Shown here: in pieces, positions 21,438-32,748 of the stretch
Layout: each line of letters begins with the position of its first letter
Numbering within the stretch: position 1 is the first letter of the stretch
Source: Cytidiella melzeri
Lineage: Eukaryota > Basidiomycota > Agaricomycetes > Polyporales > Irpicaceae
DNA: 64,000 nt
Direction of reading: 5' to 3'
Assembly: GCA_022592445.1 (NCBI GenBank)
Contig: JABYQR010000015.1
Coordinates: 186,001-250,000, forward strand
The notes under the pieces: generated by a model
The model's input: the letters and a program-made list of their open reading frames with translations, nothing else
Database searches by the model: none
Told to the model about the DNA's origin: nothing
Position numbers and translations under genes: made by a program

Positions 21438-24417
21438 CTAGCTTGAACACTCACTTTCGTGCATACAAAGCTGAGCCCCCATTGCTGTTTTCATCTGCTC
21501 GGCGTTCCCAAAGATGGGCGTAAAAGGCAAAAACCTGAGGGTTCTGGTCATGTCGGTTTTGACCAGTTGCATCTCTTCTTCCCATCTCTCTGCCCTCGCC
21601 TTTGTACAACACCAATGCACGCGCAAGTCTAGATTGCATTGAGAGACGAGGCTTGAACACAGACAAGTAACTCACGTCCGATGATATGAGTCTCGACACC
21701 TTCACTCAAGTCATTATTGACAAACGTGAGGTCTCCCCAGATCCACAATTGTTTCAAATTCTTGCTGTCACCTAGTCGTTGATCTTCTTTGCATACTACA
21801 AATGCCTTGAGGTCTTGTTTCTTCAGAGGTCGGTATGTAGAGTCTGCGTTGTTCATGCCCAAAGAGACCATTGCTACACAGGCGCGTCGATAGACATCCG
21901 CTGCTGCGTGCACCGCAGACCGGATACGTTGTGCTGGTCCACTACTAGAGGTCTTTATTTTCTGAGTAACAGCCTTCTTGAGATGTAGATACATCCCATA
22001 ACTTGAAGCCAGATGAGCCCTCGCTTCATCTAGTGCATTTTCTGCATAAGCTTGCCGAAGGTCCTTTTTGAGCTTCGCTGCTTCTACCACCAATTCATGT
22101 CTGTGTACATCACGAGGGTAAGACAACAGCAGACAGATCTCAACCGGGAGCAAGTCCTCTACACATGCACGGCTTCACTTGGTGCCTTCTTTCCGTGTTG
22201 TGTCCTCAAGTGTGGGCTCAATGGGGGCTTTTTGCTTCCTGGATTTTGTCTATGATGGTGAGGAGAGCGGTTCATCATCATCGTTGTTGTTGTCAGCCTA
22301 AAAAACCTGAGTGTTAGCTTTGAAGTGAAGGAAGCAACACAATGACGTTACCTGAGTAGTGCGGGATCCATCTGCCAGAGAGGCATTCTTTGTGCGGACT
22401 TCCTTGTACACTGCTACTCTTCGTTCCTGGGAGAGACTGTCCATTGCCACAGCCATGGGTGTTTGTAGGCTGCTGTCAGCAGCCTTGCTCCACACGCCAA
22501 CCCGTTTAGAGAACCCTTCTTGAATTTCAGCTATTTTCTCGTCTGTCCATCCGCTTGATTTCCGCAATAACTGAAGGATTAGGCATGCCCTACAATGCAG
22601 TGTCATCAGGCTGAGTTGCAATGTGACAGACAGACAGACAGACATTAGCTCTTGAAGCTCAATACCCTCTCGGATAATGTCCAGCAGACCAACCAATTTC
22701 AGCACATCCTCAGTTGAGCGTGCCTTCAGGGACTTGTGCCTGCCCTGCTGAGTGGCAGCTACTAGCTGCAGTTAGTAAATGCAACGTCTGCACTTCACTG
22801 AATTTCTTACCGTTTGACTTCAAAGCTTCGTATGGGCACAAGAGTGTTGTCAACGCTTGCCGACTGGGCGGAACAGACTCAGTGGGCTTGCCTACATCAA
22901 TCAGATGCTGGTCCCAGTTGCGCTTTGTGGTTGCCCATACTTCCAGAATATCGGCAGGCAAGCCGCTGCCCATGATTTCTGTTGCAAGCTCGGCAAGGTA
23001 CACACTACTTTCACTCTGATACCTCTTTGCCTCGCAGAATTTTTTTGTCAGATGAGCCGCTGTGCAAAGAGAATGAGTGTACTGCAATACACAAGCTGCC
23101 GCACACACCTATACCATAAGTCTTTTGCCAGTTCATGTTGTCATGGAAAAAATTGATGGTATTGTGGCGGTGACCAGGGCTCATTTCTTGAGTGCAAAGG
23201 CCAAGGAATTTTTTTTGCGGCCCATATGCGTTTGGGTGCTTCTCCATTGGTTTGGCCGGCACCAGGTAGGTAATGGAACGAGTACTGAAGACGGCATTCT
23301 AGTTTATGCACCGGCTCGTGAGACTTGCCAACAGCTGCGCGAGTAGCTGGAAAGCTGAATTGGTGGACAGACTTAAGTGAGGACTTCTGCTCGTCAAAGA
23401 ACCTGGCTTGAATGGTGGCGAGTTGTTCGTAGAAATGAACTCAATACTGACAGTTGATGTTGTACGCAGATATATGAAGCTTGAGTCGCATCCAGTTTTG
23501 AAGGCCAGAAAGCATCAGAAAGTCAACGGCTGCCCAACTAGGCAATGTGAGTAATGTGGAATCAAGACCAGTCGAGCACACTCACGGATCTCCCACTTTG
23601 AGATCCACTCCACCACCCGGCAACAAAAACATGTGGCGTGCGCATGAAAGACCAACCAGCCCTGAGACCAACCGCCAATGTCCATAGTAGCCCATTGCAC
23701 CAAACTTGTTACAGTTCAAAGCCAGTTCAAGTGTTCAGACATGAATGTGTACGGCTGTTGTGACTGTGTGATGCACATACCTCAGTCTTTGGCGGTGGCA
23801 TAGCTGCAAAGTACTGCTTTGCGTCGTGCTCATTAGCAAAGTAGGCAGAACCTAGCATCAGAGGCAAGTCGTGCTCATCAGATCCTTTGTCTTTCGTATT
23901 CTGTGTGAAATTGTCATCCACAGCGTGGTAGAGAGCATCCAGGTATCTAAAATAGGCATTAATAAGCCTGTAGTTCATGATGTGGAGCAGTTTACTCACT
24001 GCTTATCTTCAGTACGGGTGGACCATTCTTGACATATGTTGATGGCTATGTGAGGGCAGGCAGGGCACATCTTTGTTAAGCTACCATAGACCAATGATCC
24101 TGAGGGTTGGATGCCCTTCCGCATGCACATCTTCAAAAATTGATATTTGCGTGTGGCCACCAGAAACTCTTGGTAGCAGTCCTACATTGACAGGCATTAG
24201 TGATCATCCAGCGTGGAGACTATATCTCAACATACTTTTGCAGCCTTTGGGAGCACACCATCTGTTTGACAGACACGAGCCATCATATAGTCTTGCGCGG
24301 TTATGTTGCCTTGCGTTGAAGCGCGGCAAAAATCATCGAGAACTTCAATTGAGAAGGCTATTCTGGGTGTTTTTTCAAGTGGCGGGCCAAAGCCCTACTT
24401 CTAGCAGCTGGATATGA
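21438..24417 (-). pseudogene. KDZ (Kyakuja-Dileera-Zisupton) transposase relic
   Basis: Multi-exon minus-strand gene read in pieces. About 24180-24000: a CCPACPHIAIN-like motif (MCPACPHIAIN) after FLKMCMRKG, as at the CxC/KDZ boundary of these proteins. About 23999-23780: YLDALYHAVDDNF and GSAYFANEHDAK (first catalytic Asp block). About 23703-23515: ATMDIGGWSQGW, where the usual second-Asp segment is eroded. About 23290-23110: YLPGAGQTNGEAPKR (catalytic Glu block), then SPGHRHNTINFF in another frame. 23108-22710 and 22705-22340: helical middle. 22153-21629: VEAAKLKKDLRQA... and WIWGDLTFVNND. 21626-21438: the C-terminal RVHWCCTKARAERWEEE signature. Frameshifts around 23230 and other breaks make it inactive. 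The N-terminus is missing beyond about 24417. Confidence 0.85.
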
Positions 24418-24784
24418 TCACGCTGGGGAGCCTGGCTTGCCATACGGCAGCCGCAAAACCAAAACATACGCCTGCTGAATTCCGTGGAGATTTACAACAC
24501 AAATCTCCTGAGTACCGCTGACTGTGATATAGCATGTATCACCGCCGTGGTCTCCCAGATGAATTACCACACCCAGCTCTGCAAGTATCTGTCACTTCCA
24601 GAACCCTCTTTCACGTGTCCATTCTTTGACAATGTGCAAAGGATTGCCGGTGTGAGTAGTGACCACACATTTCTTGCAAAGCGGAGGGTGGCGCCAACAT
24701 TCTTTGCAGTAGTACAATGTGTCACAGATTTTCAATGTTTCTACAAGACTTGCCTTACCAGGCAACAGTATTATTGGGAATATT

Positions 24785-24890
24785 TAAGTGCTTGTCAAGC
24801 GCTTATCCAGTGCTTATCCGGCGTCTATTTAGGCGCTTATCTGGTGCTTATCTGGCGCTTATAAGGCGCTTATTCCGGCACTTATTCTCA
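24785..24890 (+). repeat. U3 tandem repeat array in LTR-2
   Basis: About eight degenerate 10-13-base units of the GGCGCTTATCT / GTGCTTATC type. The solo LTR-2 at 10833-11489 has only about three, which accounts for most of the 70-base length difference. A second short repeat GATGCGCTGATGCGC occurs twice at about 24901-24943. Such U3 arrays may be transcription factor sites. Confidence 0.75.
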
Positions 24891-25275
24891 GTGCCTATCA
24901 ATTGATGCGCTGATGCGCCTCCTGTCTCTGATGCGCTGATGCGCTTCTTTCCTTATCTGTGTATCACATGATTAGAACTCTCTGGAACCTTGTGGAACAT
25001 GCTGGAACTATGATGTCATAGTATAGAACATTTTATTAGATGATGTCATAGTTCTTAGAACCTTCTGGAAAAGTCTAGCCTTGTCTTAGAACAAGCTAGA
25101 ACAAGTCTAGCCTTGGAGCTGGGTCATGGGGTCAGGTCATGGGGACAATTGCTATTGGTTGATTATTGAAGTGGCACCACTAGGGCATAGGGCATGCTTA
25201 CTAAGGTAGATTACTTCGCTTACTCATGTAGGTATTAGGGGTCTTAGGGTAGTACCTGGGGTCTTCTCCTTCATG

Positions 25276-25321
25276 TATATATAGAGGCACTCCTGAGGGC
25301 ATATCCCCTCAGTCTTATCCA
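25276..25321 (+). promoter_or_regulatory. LTR-2 TATA box and RNA 5'-end self-primer
   Basis: TATATATA at 25276-25283. CAGTCTTATCCA at 25310-25321 lies where transcription should start and is the exact complement of the site at 25449-25460. This is the layout of Tf1/sushi-type self-priming retrotransposons, in which the RNA 5' end folds back to prime minus-strand synthesis. Confidence 0.65.
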
Positions 25322-25448
25322 CTCTGTTGATCAAGGACTACTTTGTACTCCCCAGTACCCACTCTCACCATCACTCTACTCTCTATATCTCTATCTCCCC
25401 CTCAAGCTAAAACACTTATCTGGTGAGTGTAACCTTAACTGTTACATT

Positions 25449-25460
25449 TGGATAAGACTG
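25449..25460 (+). promoter_or_regulatory. LTR-2 primer-binding site
   Basis: TGGATAAGACTG, two bases after the LTR end at 25446. Twelve bases perfectly complementary to 25310-25321. Its TGG start could also suit a tRNA, so tRNA priming is not excluded. Confidence 0.6.
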
Positions 25461-26003
25461 CCCCTACTCCCTCACATCTCTGGACATGCTGGAGGTTTCT
25501 TTCCCCTTTCTTCTAGGTCTTGTGCCTGTGCATGGGCCCCCTTACAAATCCTCTAGAAATAGAGGTAACCGGACCATAGGCTCTAAGTGGTAGTCATGTC
25601 TAGGCCTTGCCTTGATGCGCACAACTTGAATCACCCTCTAGCCCGACGCTGCTAGAGCTGATCAGAGCAGGGGTTGGCATTATGCCAACATGATGAAAGT
25701 GTGCCTCCCCACAGGCGATAGTAGAGTCTGGTGTCAGACAGCTCGTTATAAGAGCTAGACAACAGGACTAGAAACCCATGAGTGCCTAGGCACGAAGACG
25801 GGTAACTTGTTCTGGCCGGACTTAGGGTCAGTGTAATACTGATCCGCCAACCATTTGCCGCATGGGTGGAACCATGACAGAGATCCTTACACCACCGGAC
25901 CTGGAGAGAGAGTCCAGGCCGACGCCGGCACTACCCCATGCACACACAGGACCTCTCCTTTATGGAGATTTGTTCCGCACATCGCTGAGCTGTCAAGCTC
26001 ATC
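25461..26003 (+). other. LTR-2 element leader, non-coding
   Basis: Untranslated leader between the primer site and the leader ORF. No conserved frame; contains CTAGCCCGACGCTGCTAGAGC-like paired words that could form a hairpin. Confidence 0.4.
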
Positions 26004-26804
26004 ATGCATTGTCACACAGTCACCATGCCTATTCCCTGCTTCATCGCTGCTAGGTCTGGCCGCAAGGCCCCCTACTCCATTCCTGTCCGTAATGAAGTCA
26101 CTGGACTTCAGGAATGCCTTACAGTCTCCAAGGAGACACTCGACAAGTTGAAGGATGCTGGCAAGCCTCGCCAGCTCAAGTATCCCGACAACAAGCCCCT
26201 CATCAAGAGGATCGACCTCGAGGAGCAGGCTCGTACCACCATTGAGCATGAGGAAGACCAGGATCGTATGAGAAAGGTTTCCCACCTCATGTCTCAACTC
26301 AGCCTTCTCGACCGTATCAAGAAGCAGGAGAAGGAAAAGGCTGAAAAGCTTACCCTTCTCCAGCGTATTGAGGAGCGCAACCAACACGCTTACATCCCCA
26401 CTCCCACTCCGCTCCCTGCTTCTCTCCACTTCCGTAAAACAAAGCTTATGCTTCGTCAGCAGGAGTTTGAACCAATGATCACAGCAGCCTGTCAAAGGCT
26501 TGAGCCTGTGCTCAAGAAGCTGGATGCCTCCTTCTTGAGTGGTGGGCAATTGTCTAACCACCAGCTCAACACTCGTCGGGAGAAAGCTCAGTTGCTGATC
26601 GGTCGAGTCTTCATGATTGAACAGTGGTTCAAGGAGAATCACACGGACAAGATGACGAATAGGGAATGGAGGATGTTAAAAAAGGACTTAAAGAGTTTAG
26701 GCAGAGTTAGTTTTGTAGACATACATCGGAGATGGGGTTATATCCTAGAGCTACTAGAAGGGCTGTTCGATATGAACGCCTTTGTATATGCGGAAATGGA
26801 ATAA
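26004..26804 (+). CDS. Leader ORF upstream of gag (266 residues)
   Basis: An intact frame lies between the 5' LTR and gag. Met at residue 8 (26025) is an alternative start. A strongly charged helical segment (about residues 75-125, RTTIEHEEDQDRMRKVSHLM and following) is probably a coiled coil. Then come a Pro/Thr-rich stretch (TPTPLPA), a second helical region with ITAACQRLEPVLKKLD, and a C-terminal block WRMLKKDLKSLGRVSF ending in aromatic residues. The C-terminal half resembles the broken leader ORF of element A (10161-9811), a different LTR family. No known retroviral domain is visible. Ty3/gypsy elements normally start with gag, so this is an extra gene; function unknown. Confidence 0.65.
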   Translation: MHCHTVTMPIPCFIAARSGRKAPYSIPVRNEVTGLQECLTVSKETLDKLKDAGKPRQLKYPDNKPLIKRIDLEEQARTTIEHEEDQDRMRKVSHLMSQLSLLDRIKKQEKEKAEKLTLLQRIEERNQHAYIPTPTPLPASLHFRKTKLMLRQQEFEPMITAACQRLEPVLKKLDASFLSGGQLSNHQLNTRREKAQLLIGRVFMIEQWFKENHTDKMTNREWRMLKKDLKSLGRVSFVDIHRRWGYILELLEGLFDMNAFVYAEME

Positions 26805-26975
26805 AATGTATTGGCTGACAAGCCTTATTTTACTCGGTGACAACTTCCTGAAAAGGATTTAATGTGTGAAAACAACTCTGATAAGAGTTCAATGTGTGAA
26901 AAGTGGTGTTTTCTTTTCTTCTTATACTAGAAATAGTATTTTGCTTATCCTTTGCTAACTAAGAAATTAGAAGCA

Positions 26976-28305
26976 ATGGCCACTCAATCCAACGCCGGAT
27001 CCAACGCTGCCCCCGCCAACCTCACCCACTCAGTTCCTTTTGGCAAAATCACACCAATTGTTTACAACCCTTCTGTGGAGAACTTTGAGCAGCACATCTT
27101 CCACAACCTCACCATAGCCCAAAAAGCTTTTACTCGCACGGTTGAAGGAGAAGCAACAACTGCTATTGTTCATAATATGATGAATCAGATGGTCCTTATC
27201 TGGAACAACCAGTTGTCACTCCTGGAGGATAACCTCCAGGAATATGTGGATAAGGTTGCTCAAGACCTATATTTGCAGTCCGCTGCTGACACGCAAGTCC
27301 AGCGGATGGACACTGACCTGGATATGGTCAAAACGACAATCACAAATGTGGTCAATCAAATTAATCAGCTTCCCTTGTCTCAAGGACAAGGAGGATCCTC
27401 GCGCCAGCCTAAGATTGGCGAACCCCCGGAGTTCAAAGGTACCAATGGCAAGGTCAAGTTCAACGAGTGGTTGAACAAGATCTCTCTGTGGCTTGTCCAC
27501 GAGAACGTTGCTACTGACAGGCAACGTATTGCCGTTGCGATGAACCGGCTCTCAGGTGCGGCGGCTCAATACATGGAGCCGTGGATCAAGAAGCTCACGA
27601 AGGGTCAGACGATCGGAACGTGGGAAGAGTTCGAAAATGAGCTCAAGGTACAGTACGGTCAACGGGACGACAAGGAGGGCGCTCGAAAGGAGCTTAATGC
27701 CTTGTTCAATAACACGGATCTGGCGCATAAGAACTTTGTCAAGTACGCAGAACACTTCCGTACGCTTGGCAGGCTTTCTGGATACGAGGACGACTTGCTT
27801 ATCCACAAGCTCAAGCATGTCATCGAGAAGGATATGAGGCTCGTCATGATCGGGAAAGATGAAAATCAAATCCCTACCACATGGCCTCAATTCCTCGACC
27901 TCTTGCTTGACATTCACAAGAAGGTCTATCCGGAGAAAGCGCAGGGCCAGATCTTTGCAAAAGAGAGGGATACGTCCACTCCTATGGAGGTGGACGCTGT
28001 GGATAAGAAGAAGAAGAAAAACGAGAAGCGGAACAAGGGCAAAGGCAAGGAGGTGAACTCAACTGAAAAGTCGGAAAAGTTCTGCCACATCCATAAGTTG
28101 AAAGGACACAATACGGATGAGTGCAACCTCAACGGCCTGAAGAAGAAGCCCGATGATCAGAAGAAGGAAGTGAAGAAGGATGGCAAGTCTTTGGCGCCGA
28201 AGAAAATCCGGGCAGCAGATGCCGAGGACTCTGGGTTGGACAGCGAGGCCGAAGCCCCTAAGGCTTCGTCGTCAAAAACAAAAAACGTAAATACCGCGCG
28301 CCTTG
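26976..28305 (+). pseudogene. LTR-2 family gag, 3' truncated by recombination
   Basis: Starts MATQSNAGSNAAPAN. A coiled region precedes a Ty3/gypsy capsid domain (about residues 155-330: KFNEWLNKISLWLV, GTWEEFENELKVQYGQ, NFVKYAEHFRTLGRLSGY, WPQFLDLLLDIH). A basic Lys-rich segment follows, and a KFCHIHKLKGHNTDEC zinc motif near residue 370. After about 28305 the DNA is that of LTR-1 gag in another frame, and translation ends at 28427 after about 40 unrelated residues. The nucleic acid-binding tail and the whole LTR-2 pol are missing. Confidence 0.9.
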
Positions 28306-28306
28306 A

Positions 28307-28771
28307 ATGGTGGACAGCTCGTCGGGACACAGCAAGTCCCACCAGCAAGCTTTCCCAGATCCCAATGCCATGGAGATTGACGCGTCTCGCTTCTCTGCTT
28401 CGTTCGACTCGCTCTTTGCGGGTCTAGGCAAGCAGGAGATCTTCCAGAAATGGAAAAAGGAGATGAGCAAGCGCTGCTCGGTTTGTGGATCCGAGAACCA
28501 CAAAAAGAGGGACTCGAAGAACCCAGATGACCCGGTCTGCAACCACTGCGGTGGTACCGGTCATTGGGGGGCAGTTTGTCTGAAAAGACTTCAAGGCGTC
28601 CCTAAGGGACAAAAAGTTGCTGCTACCTCGTCGACCTCGTCGACTACTACCCCGGCAAAGCAAGACGCATCCAATGACAAGGATGCTAAGATTGCGGCAC
28701 TCAAGGACATGCTTGACATCCAAAAGAAGCAAATGGATGAGATGGAAGCCAAAATCAATGCGGTTTTTTGA
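28307..28771 (+). pseudogene. LTR-1 family gag C-terminal part
   Basis: 154 codons matching element A gag: DPNAMEIDASRFSAS, CSVCGSENHKKRDSK and the CCHC knuckle CNHCGGTGHWGAVC, then a helical tail (IAALKDMLDIQKKQMDEME). The capsid half is absent because of the chimeric junction. The frame ends at TGA 28769-28771 within a T6 run where pol is entered by -1 shift. Confidence 0.9.
28764..28771 (+). promoter_or_regulatory. Probable -1 frameshift site at gag-pol junction
   Basis: GTT TTT TGA closes gag. A -1 slip on the T6 run gives TTT TTG AAG, entering the pol frame. The same sequence stands at 8379-8372 in element A. It is not a perfect X-XXY-YYZ heptamer, so the mechanism is inferred from frame positions. 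Confidence 0.55.
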
Positions 28772-31700
28772 AGCGGACACGTGACACAGCCGCAGCTGCG
28801 AGTCCCCCAGATACCCTGTCCCTGCCTCCTTTGTCGTCCTCCTCGTCTTCTGCCTTGTCTTCCTCGTGTACAACGTCTACTCCATGCCTGTCGTCTACTA
28901 TCTCCTCATGTACTATATCGTCGCTAGATTGGTTATCATCTCATTTCCGTGTACATGTACTAGTTAAAGGTCTGAATAGAAGCATTCGCGTTCCTGCTAT
29001 GATCAATTCAGGAGCTACGGCTTTATTCATCAGACACCAGTTCGTCAAGAAGCATAAGATTATTCAGCACCCGCTCGAAAGGGTTATCTCATTGCATAAC
29101 ATTGACGGAACTAAGAATAAAGCTGGCGGATTAACACATTTTGTTTGCCTTACACTCACAGTTGGAGATCACACGGAAAAAGCGGAGTTTCTCATCACGG
29201 ACTTAGGTCCAGAAGACGTCATTCTTGGGCTACCATGGCTCAAACACGTAAACCCTACCGTTAACTGGGAAAAAGGAGAAATAACAATTCCGAGCGACTC
29301 GGAAGAATCTCCTGACAAACCTTTCCAGAAGGTTGATGGTAATCGCAAAGAACGTAGACAGTGGGTCAAAGCCGGGATTATCCAAGACATCACTGACGAA
29401 GTCTGGTGTATGGCCGGCTTCACCTACACTACTAAGCTTGCTGCCGAAGCAAACAAAGCTAAAGCTCAGCGCTCCTTTGAAGACATCGTTCCATCAGAGT
29501 ATCACAGACACGCTAAAGTCTTTTCTGAGGAAGAGTCTAATCGGCTACCCCACCTTCAGCCCTGGGACCATTTGATTGATCTCAAACCAGATGCTCCTGA
29601 GACCATCAAATCAAAAGTTTATCTTATGCCCCTGAACGGACAAGCCAAGCTTGACAAGTTCATTCAGGTAAACCTATCAAAAGGTTACATCACACCTTTT
29701 AAGTCTCCAATGGCTTCTCCAGTCTTCTTCATCAAAATCAAAAAGAAGGACAACAAACTCCAATTTATTCAGGACTACCGCAAACTCAACGACATCACTG
29801 TAAAGAATTGTTACCCACTACCACTTGCTACCAACATTATCAACCAGCTCAAGGGTACAAAGATTGTCACAAAATTTGATGTTCGTTGGGGATATCACAA
29901 CGTCCGAATCAAAGAAGGAGACAAGTACAAAGCGGCATTTGTTACCAACCGAGGACTCTTCAAACATAAGGTCATGTTCTTTGGTCTCACAAACTCACCC
30001 GCTACCTTCCTAGCTCTGATGGACAACATCTTCGCCGACCTTGTGGCCGAGGGCAAGGTGGCTGTCTATCTAGATGACATCTTGATCTGGAGTAACAACC
30101 TGACAGAGCACCGCAAGGTTGTTCATGAAGTCCTTGAGCGACTTCAGCAGCACGATCTGTATCTTCGTCCGGAAAGGTGCGAGTTTGAGAAATCTGAGAT
30201 TGAGTACCTCGGGTTGATCATTCGCGCCGGCGAAGTAGCTATGGACCCTGTCAAAGTCCAAGCAGTTTCTACATGGCCCACACCCAAGAACCTAAAAGAA
30301 GTGAGAGGGTTCATAGGGTTTGCCAACTTCTACCAACGCTTCATTCAAGACTTCTCAACGCACGCGCGACCCCTACATGACCTTACTAAGAAGGACGTAC
30401 CGTTCGTCTGGGGTCCAGCACAAGAGACTGCCTTCACGTTGCTAAAGAAGGCCTTTACCACTAAGCCTATCTTGGCAGTCTGGGACCCTGAACTCCCTAC
30501 ACGTCTAGAAGTCGATGCTTCGGGATATGCGACCGGTGGAATCATCTCCCAGAAATCAAAGGAAGATGGATTCTACCACCCTATTGCCTACCGGTCCGCA
30601 TCTATGACTGAAGCAGAGCATAACTATGAAATCTTTGATCGGGAAATGTTAGCCATCACCGAGGCTCTCAAAGATTGGCGCCACTACCTTGAGGGGCTCA
30701 AGGAACCGTTTGAAATCTGGACAGATCACGCAAACCTGCAGTACTGGAAGACTGCGCAACACCTCACTCGACGTCAAGCACGTTGGTCATTACTTTTGGC
30801 TGACTTCGACTTCGTGTTGGTACACAAGCCCGGTAGTACCATGATACACGCTGATCCTCTCTCTCGTCTTCACTCACACGCTGTTACGGACGAAGAAGAC
30901 AACAAGGATCAGGTGGTACTGAAACCGGAACACTTCCGGATCCTTGCTACCAGTGCACTCACCACTGCTTCTCCACTCAAATCAAAGATCCGAGAATGCA
31001 CGGAGCAAGAAGCAGAAGTCGCACAAGCTCTCGCTACCCTTCGCAAGAAGGGTCCTCGCAAACTTGTCGGCGGTTTACTCGAATGGGAAGAGAGTGACGG
31101 GCTCATCTATCACAAGGGAAAACTCTACATCCCTAACAACAAAGAGCTCCGTCACGAAATTGTCAAGTCTTGCCATGACACACCCACAGCTGGTCATCCG
31201 GGCAAACATGGCACCATAGAGCTAGTCTCACGACACTATTGGTGGCCAAAGATGAATGCCTTTGTCGAGACTTACGTACTAGGTTGTGATTGCTGTCAAC
31301 GCTATAAGTCAGCTCCGCACCCTAAAGCAGTACTACAGCCTCAGGAAACTCCAGCCAGACCTTGGGAACACGTTGGAGTAGATCTCATCACTCAGCTACC
31401 ACCTTCTAAGGGATTTGATTCGATCGCGGTCTATGTCAACCATTACTCCGATCAAACGCACATCATCCCTACCACCACTAAGGTTAACGCTGAGGGGATT
31501 GCCAATCTACATTACAAAGAAGTATTCCGACTTCACAGCATTCCAAAGAAGGTGTTCTCTGACCGAGGACCCCAGTTTGCAGCGCGCTTCATGCGTGCGC
31601 TCTATCACCGCTTAGGCATAGAGACTGGTTTTACGACCGCCTATCATCCGCAAGGAAATGGCAAAGTCAAACGCAAAAACCAGGATATCGAACAGTACCT

Positions 31701-32583
31701 GCGTCTATTCTGTCAGCAACGACAAGACGACTGGGTCGATCATCTGCCAGCGGCTGAGTTTGCACTCAACTCGCGAGTACATGCGGGTAATTCACAAACA
31801 CCGTTTGAGGTCATCTACAGATATCACCCTGACTTCACCATACCAGTCGGCAAGCGAAGCAATATCCCGTCGCTCGATGAGTGCCTTGACAATATGCCTC
31901 GAGTACGCAAAGAAACCAAAGCAGCTCTTTGTCTAAGCAAAGAAAAGATGAAGCAGCTCTACGAATCTGAGAAGCGATCTCCACGTGTCTTCCAGGTGGG
32001 CGACATGGTTGGGCTGAATGCTAAGAACATCCATATCCGCCAGACTACCCCTAAACTCGGTCCTTGACAACTCGGCCCGTACAAGGTCATCGAACGTATC
32101 GGCAATCTTGACTACAAGCTCGATCAACCCAGCTATCTCCAAATACACCCCGTCTTCCACATCAACCGTCTAAGTCCCTGGCACGACAACGGCAAAGACG
32201 TACCTCCACCTTCAGATCCTCTAGTCATAGAAGGAGAAGAGCAGTACGCCGTCGAGAAGGTGCTAGACAGCAGACTACACGGACGCTGGAAGAAATTGCA
32301 ATTCCTTGTCAAATGGGAAGGGTATTCAGATGGACACAATAGCTGGGAACCAGTAGAAAACCTCGAGAATAGTCAAGAAGTGATTGACAACTTCTACAAA
32401 GAAAACCCCGGAGCGCCCCGGGTCATCAAAGCTTCACTCTTCGCGGATCTCCGCTTGCACTTTCAGGAATTCAATACTCAGACTGACCCCGCTTTTCTTC
32501 GCACGATCTATCCATCTACATACAATCTTAGCTGGGATGAAGGCAAACACATTGGTCTGGATATCTCAAGAACATCACACTGA
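28768..32583 (+). pseudogene. LTR-1 family pol with chromodomain, one stop and catalytic losses
   Basis: Open for 1,099 codons to TGA 32065-32067, then in the same frame to 32583. Protease at about residue 80 reads INSGAT: the catalytic Asp is Asn (29005-29007). Reverse transcriptase has VYLDDILIWS (YLDD 434-437). RNase H keeps D583 (LEVDASGYA), REMLA and HADPLSR. Integrase has the zinc motif (GHPGKHG...GCDCCQ) and core Asp residues, but the Glu of the DDE triad is Lys968 (GNGKVKRKN; element A has Glu). The segment after the stop carries HPVFHINRLSPW and a chromodomain (EEQYAVEKVLDSR, LVKWEGYSDGHNSWEP). The stop is best explained as CGA to TGA. Almost intact but protease- and integrase-dead. 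Confidence 0.95.
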
Positions 32584-32733
32584 CGGGTAACGTCGAGTCA
32601 ACGACACCAGAAGGGGAGAAACTTCCTAGCATCCTTCTGACTAGACAATCGGGGCAATTCTGCTGAATCCCTGTAGACGGGTAGAAGACCTCTATCACCA
32701 CAGCACAGTGATGCTTCGCGAGGACGCTTGATT

Positions 32734-32748
32734 TTAGGAGGGGGGTAA
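32734..32748 (+). promoter_or_regulatory. Polypurine tract of LTR-1 element
   Basis: TTAGGAGGGGGGTAA directly before the LTR start TGTCATGG; the same tract as in the LTR-3 element. Confidence 0.85.

Larger units (their letters stand above)
24720..25446 (+). repeat. LTR-2, 5' LTR of the chimera
   Basis: Starts TGTCACAGATTTTC and ends CTGTTACA. Matches the solo copy 10833-11489. U3 holds a GCGCTTATC-type tandem array, and the TATATATA box at 25276-25283 is followed 34 bases later by the presumed RNA 5' end. Confidence 0.92.
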
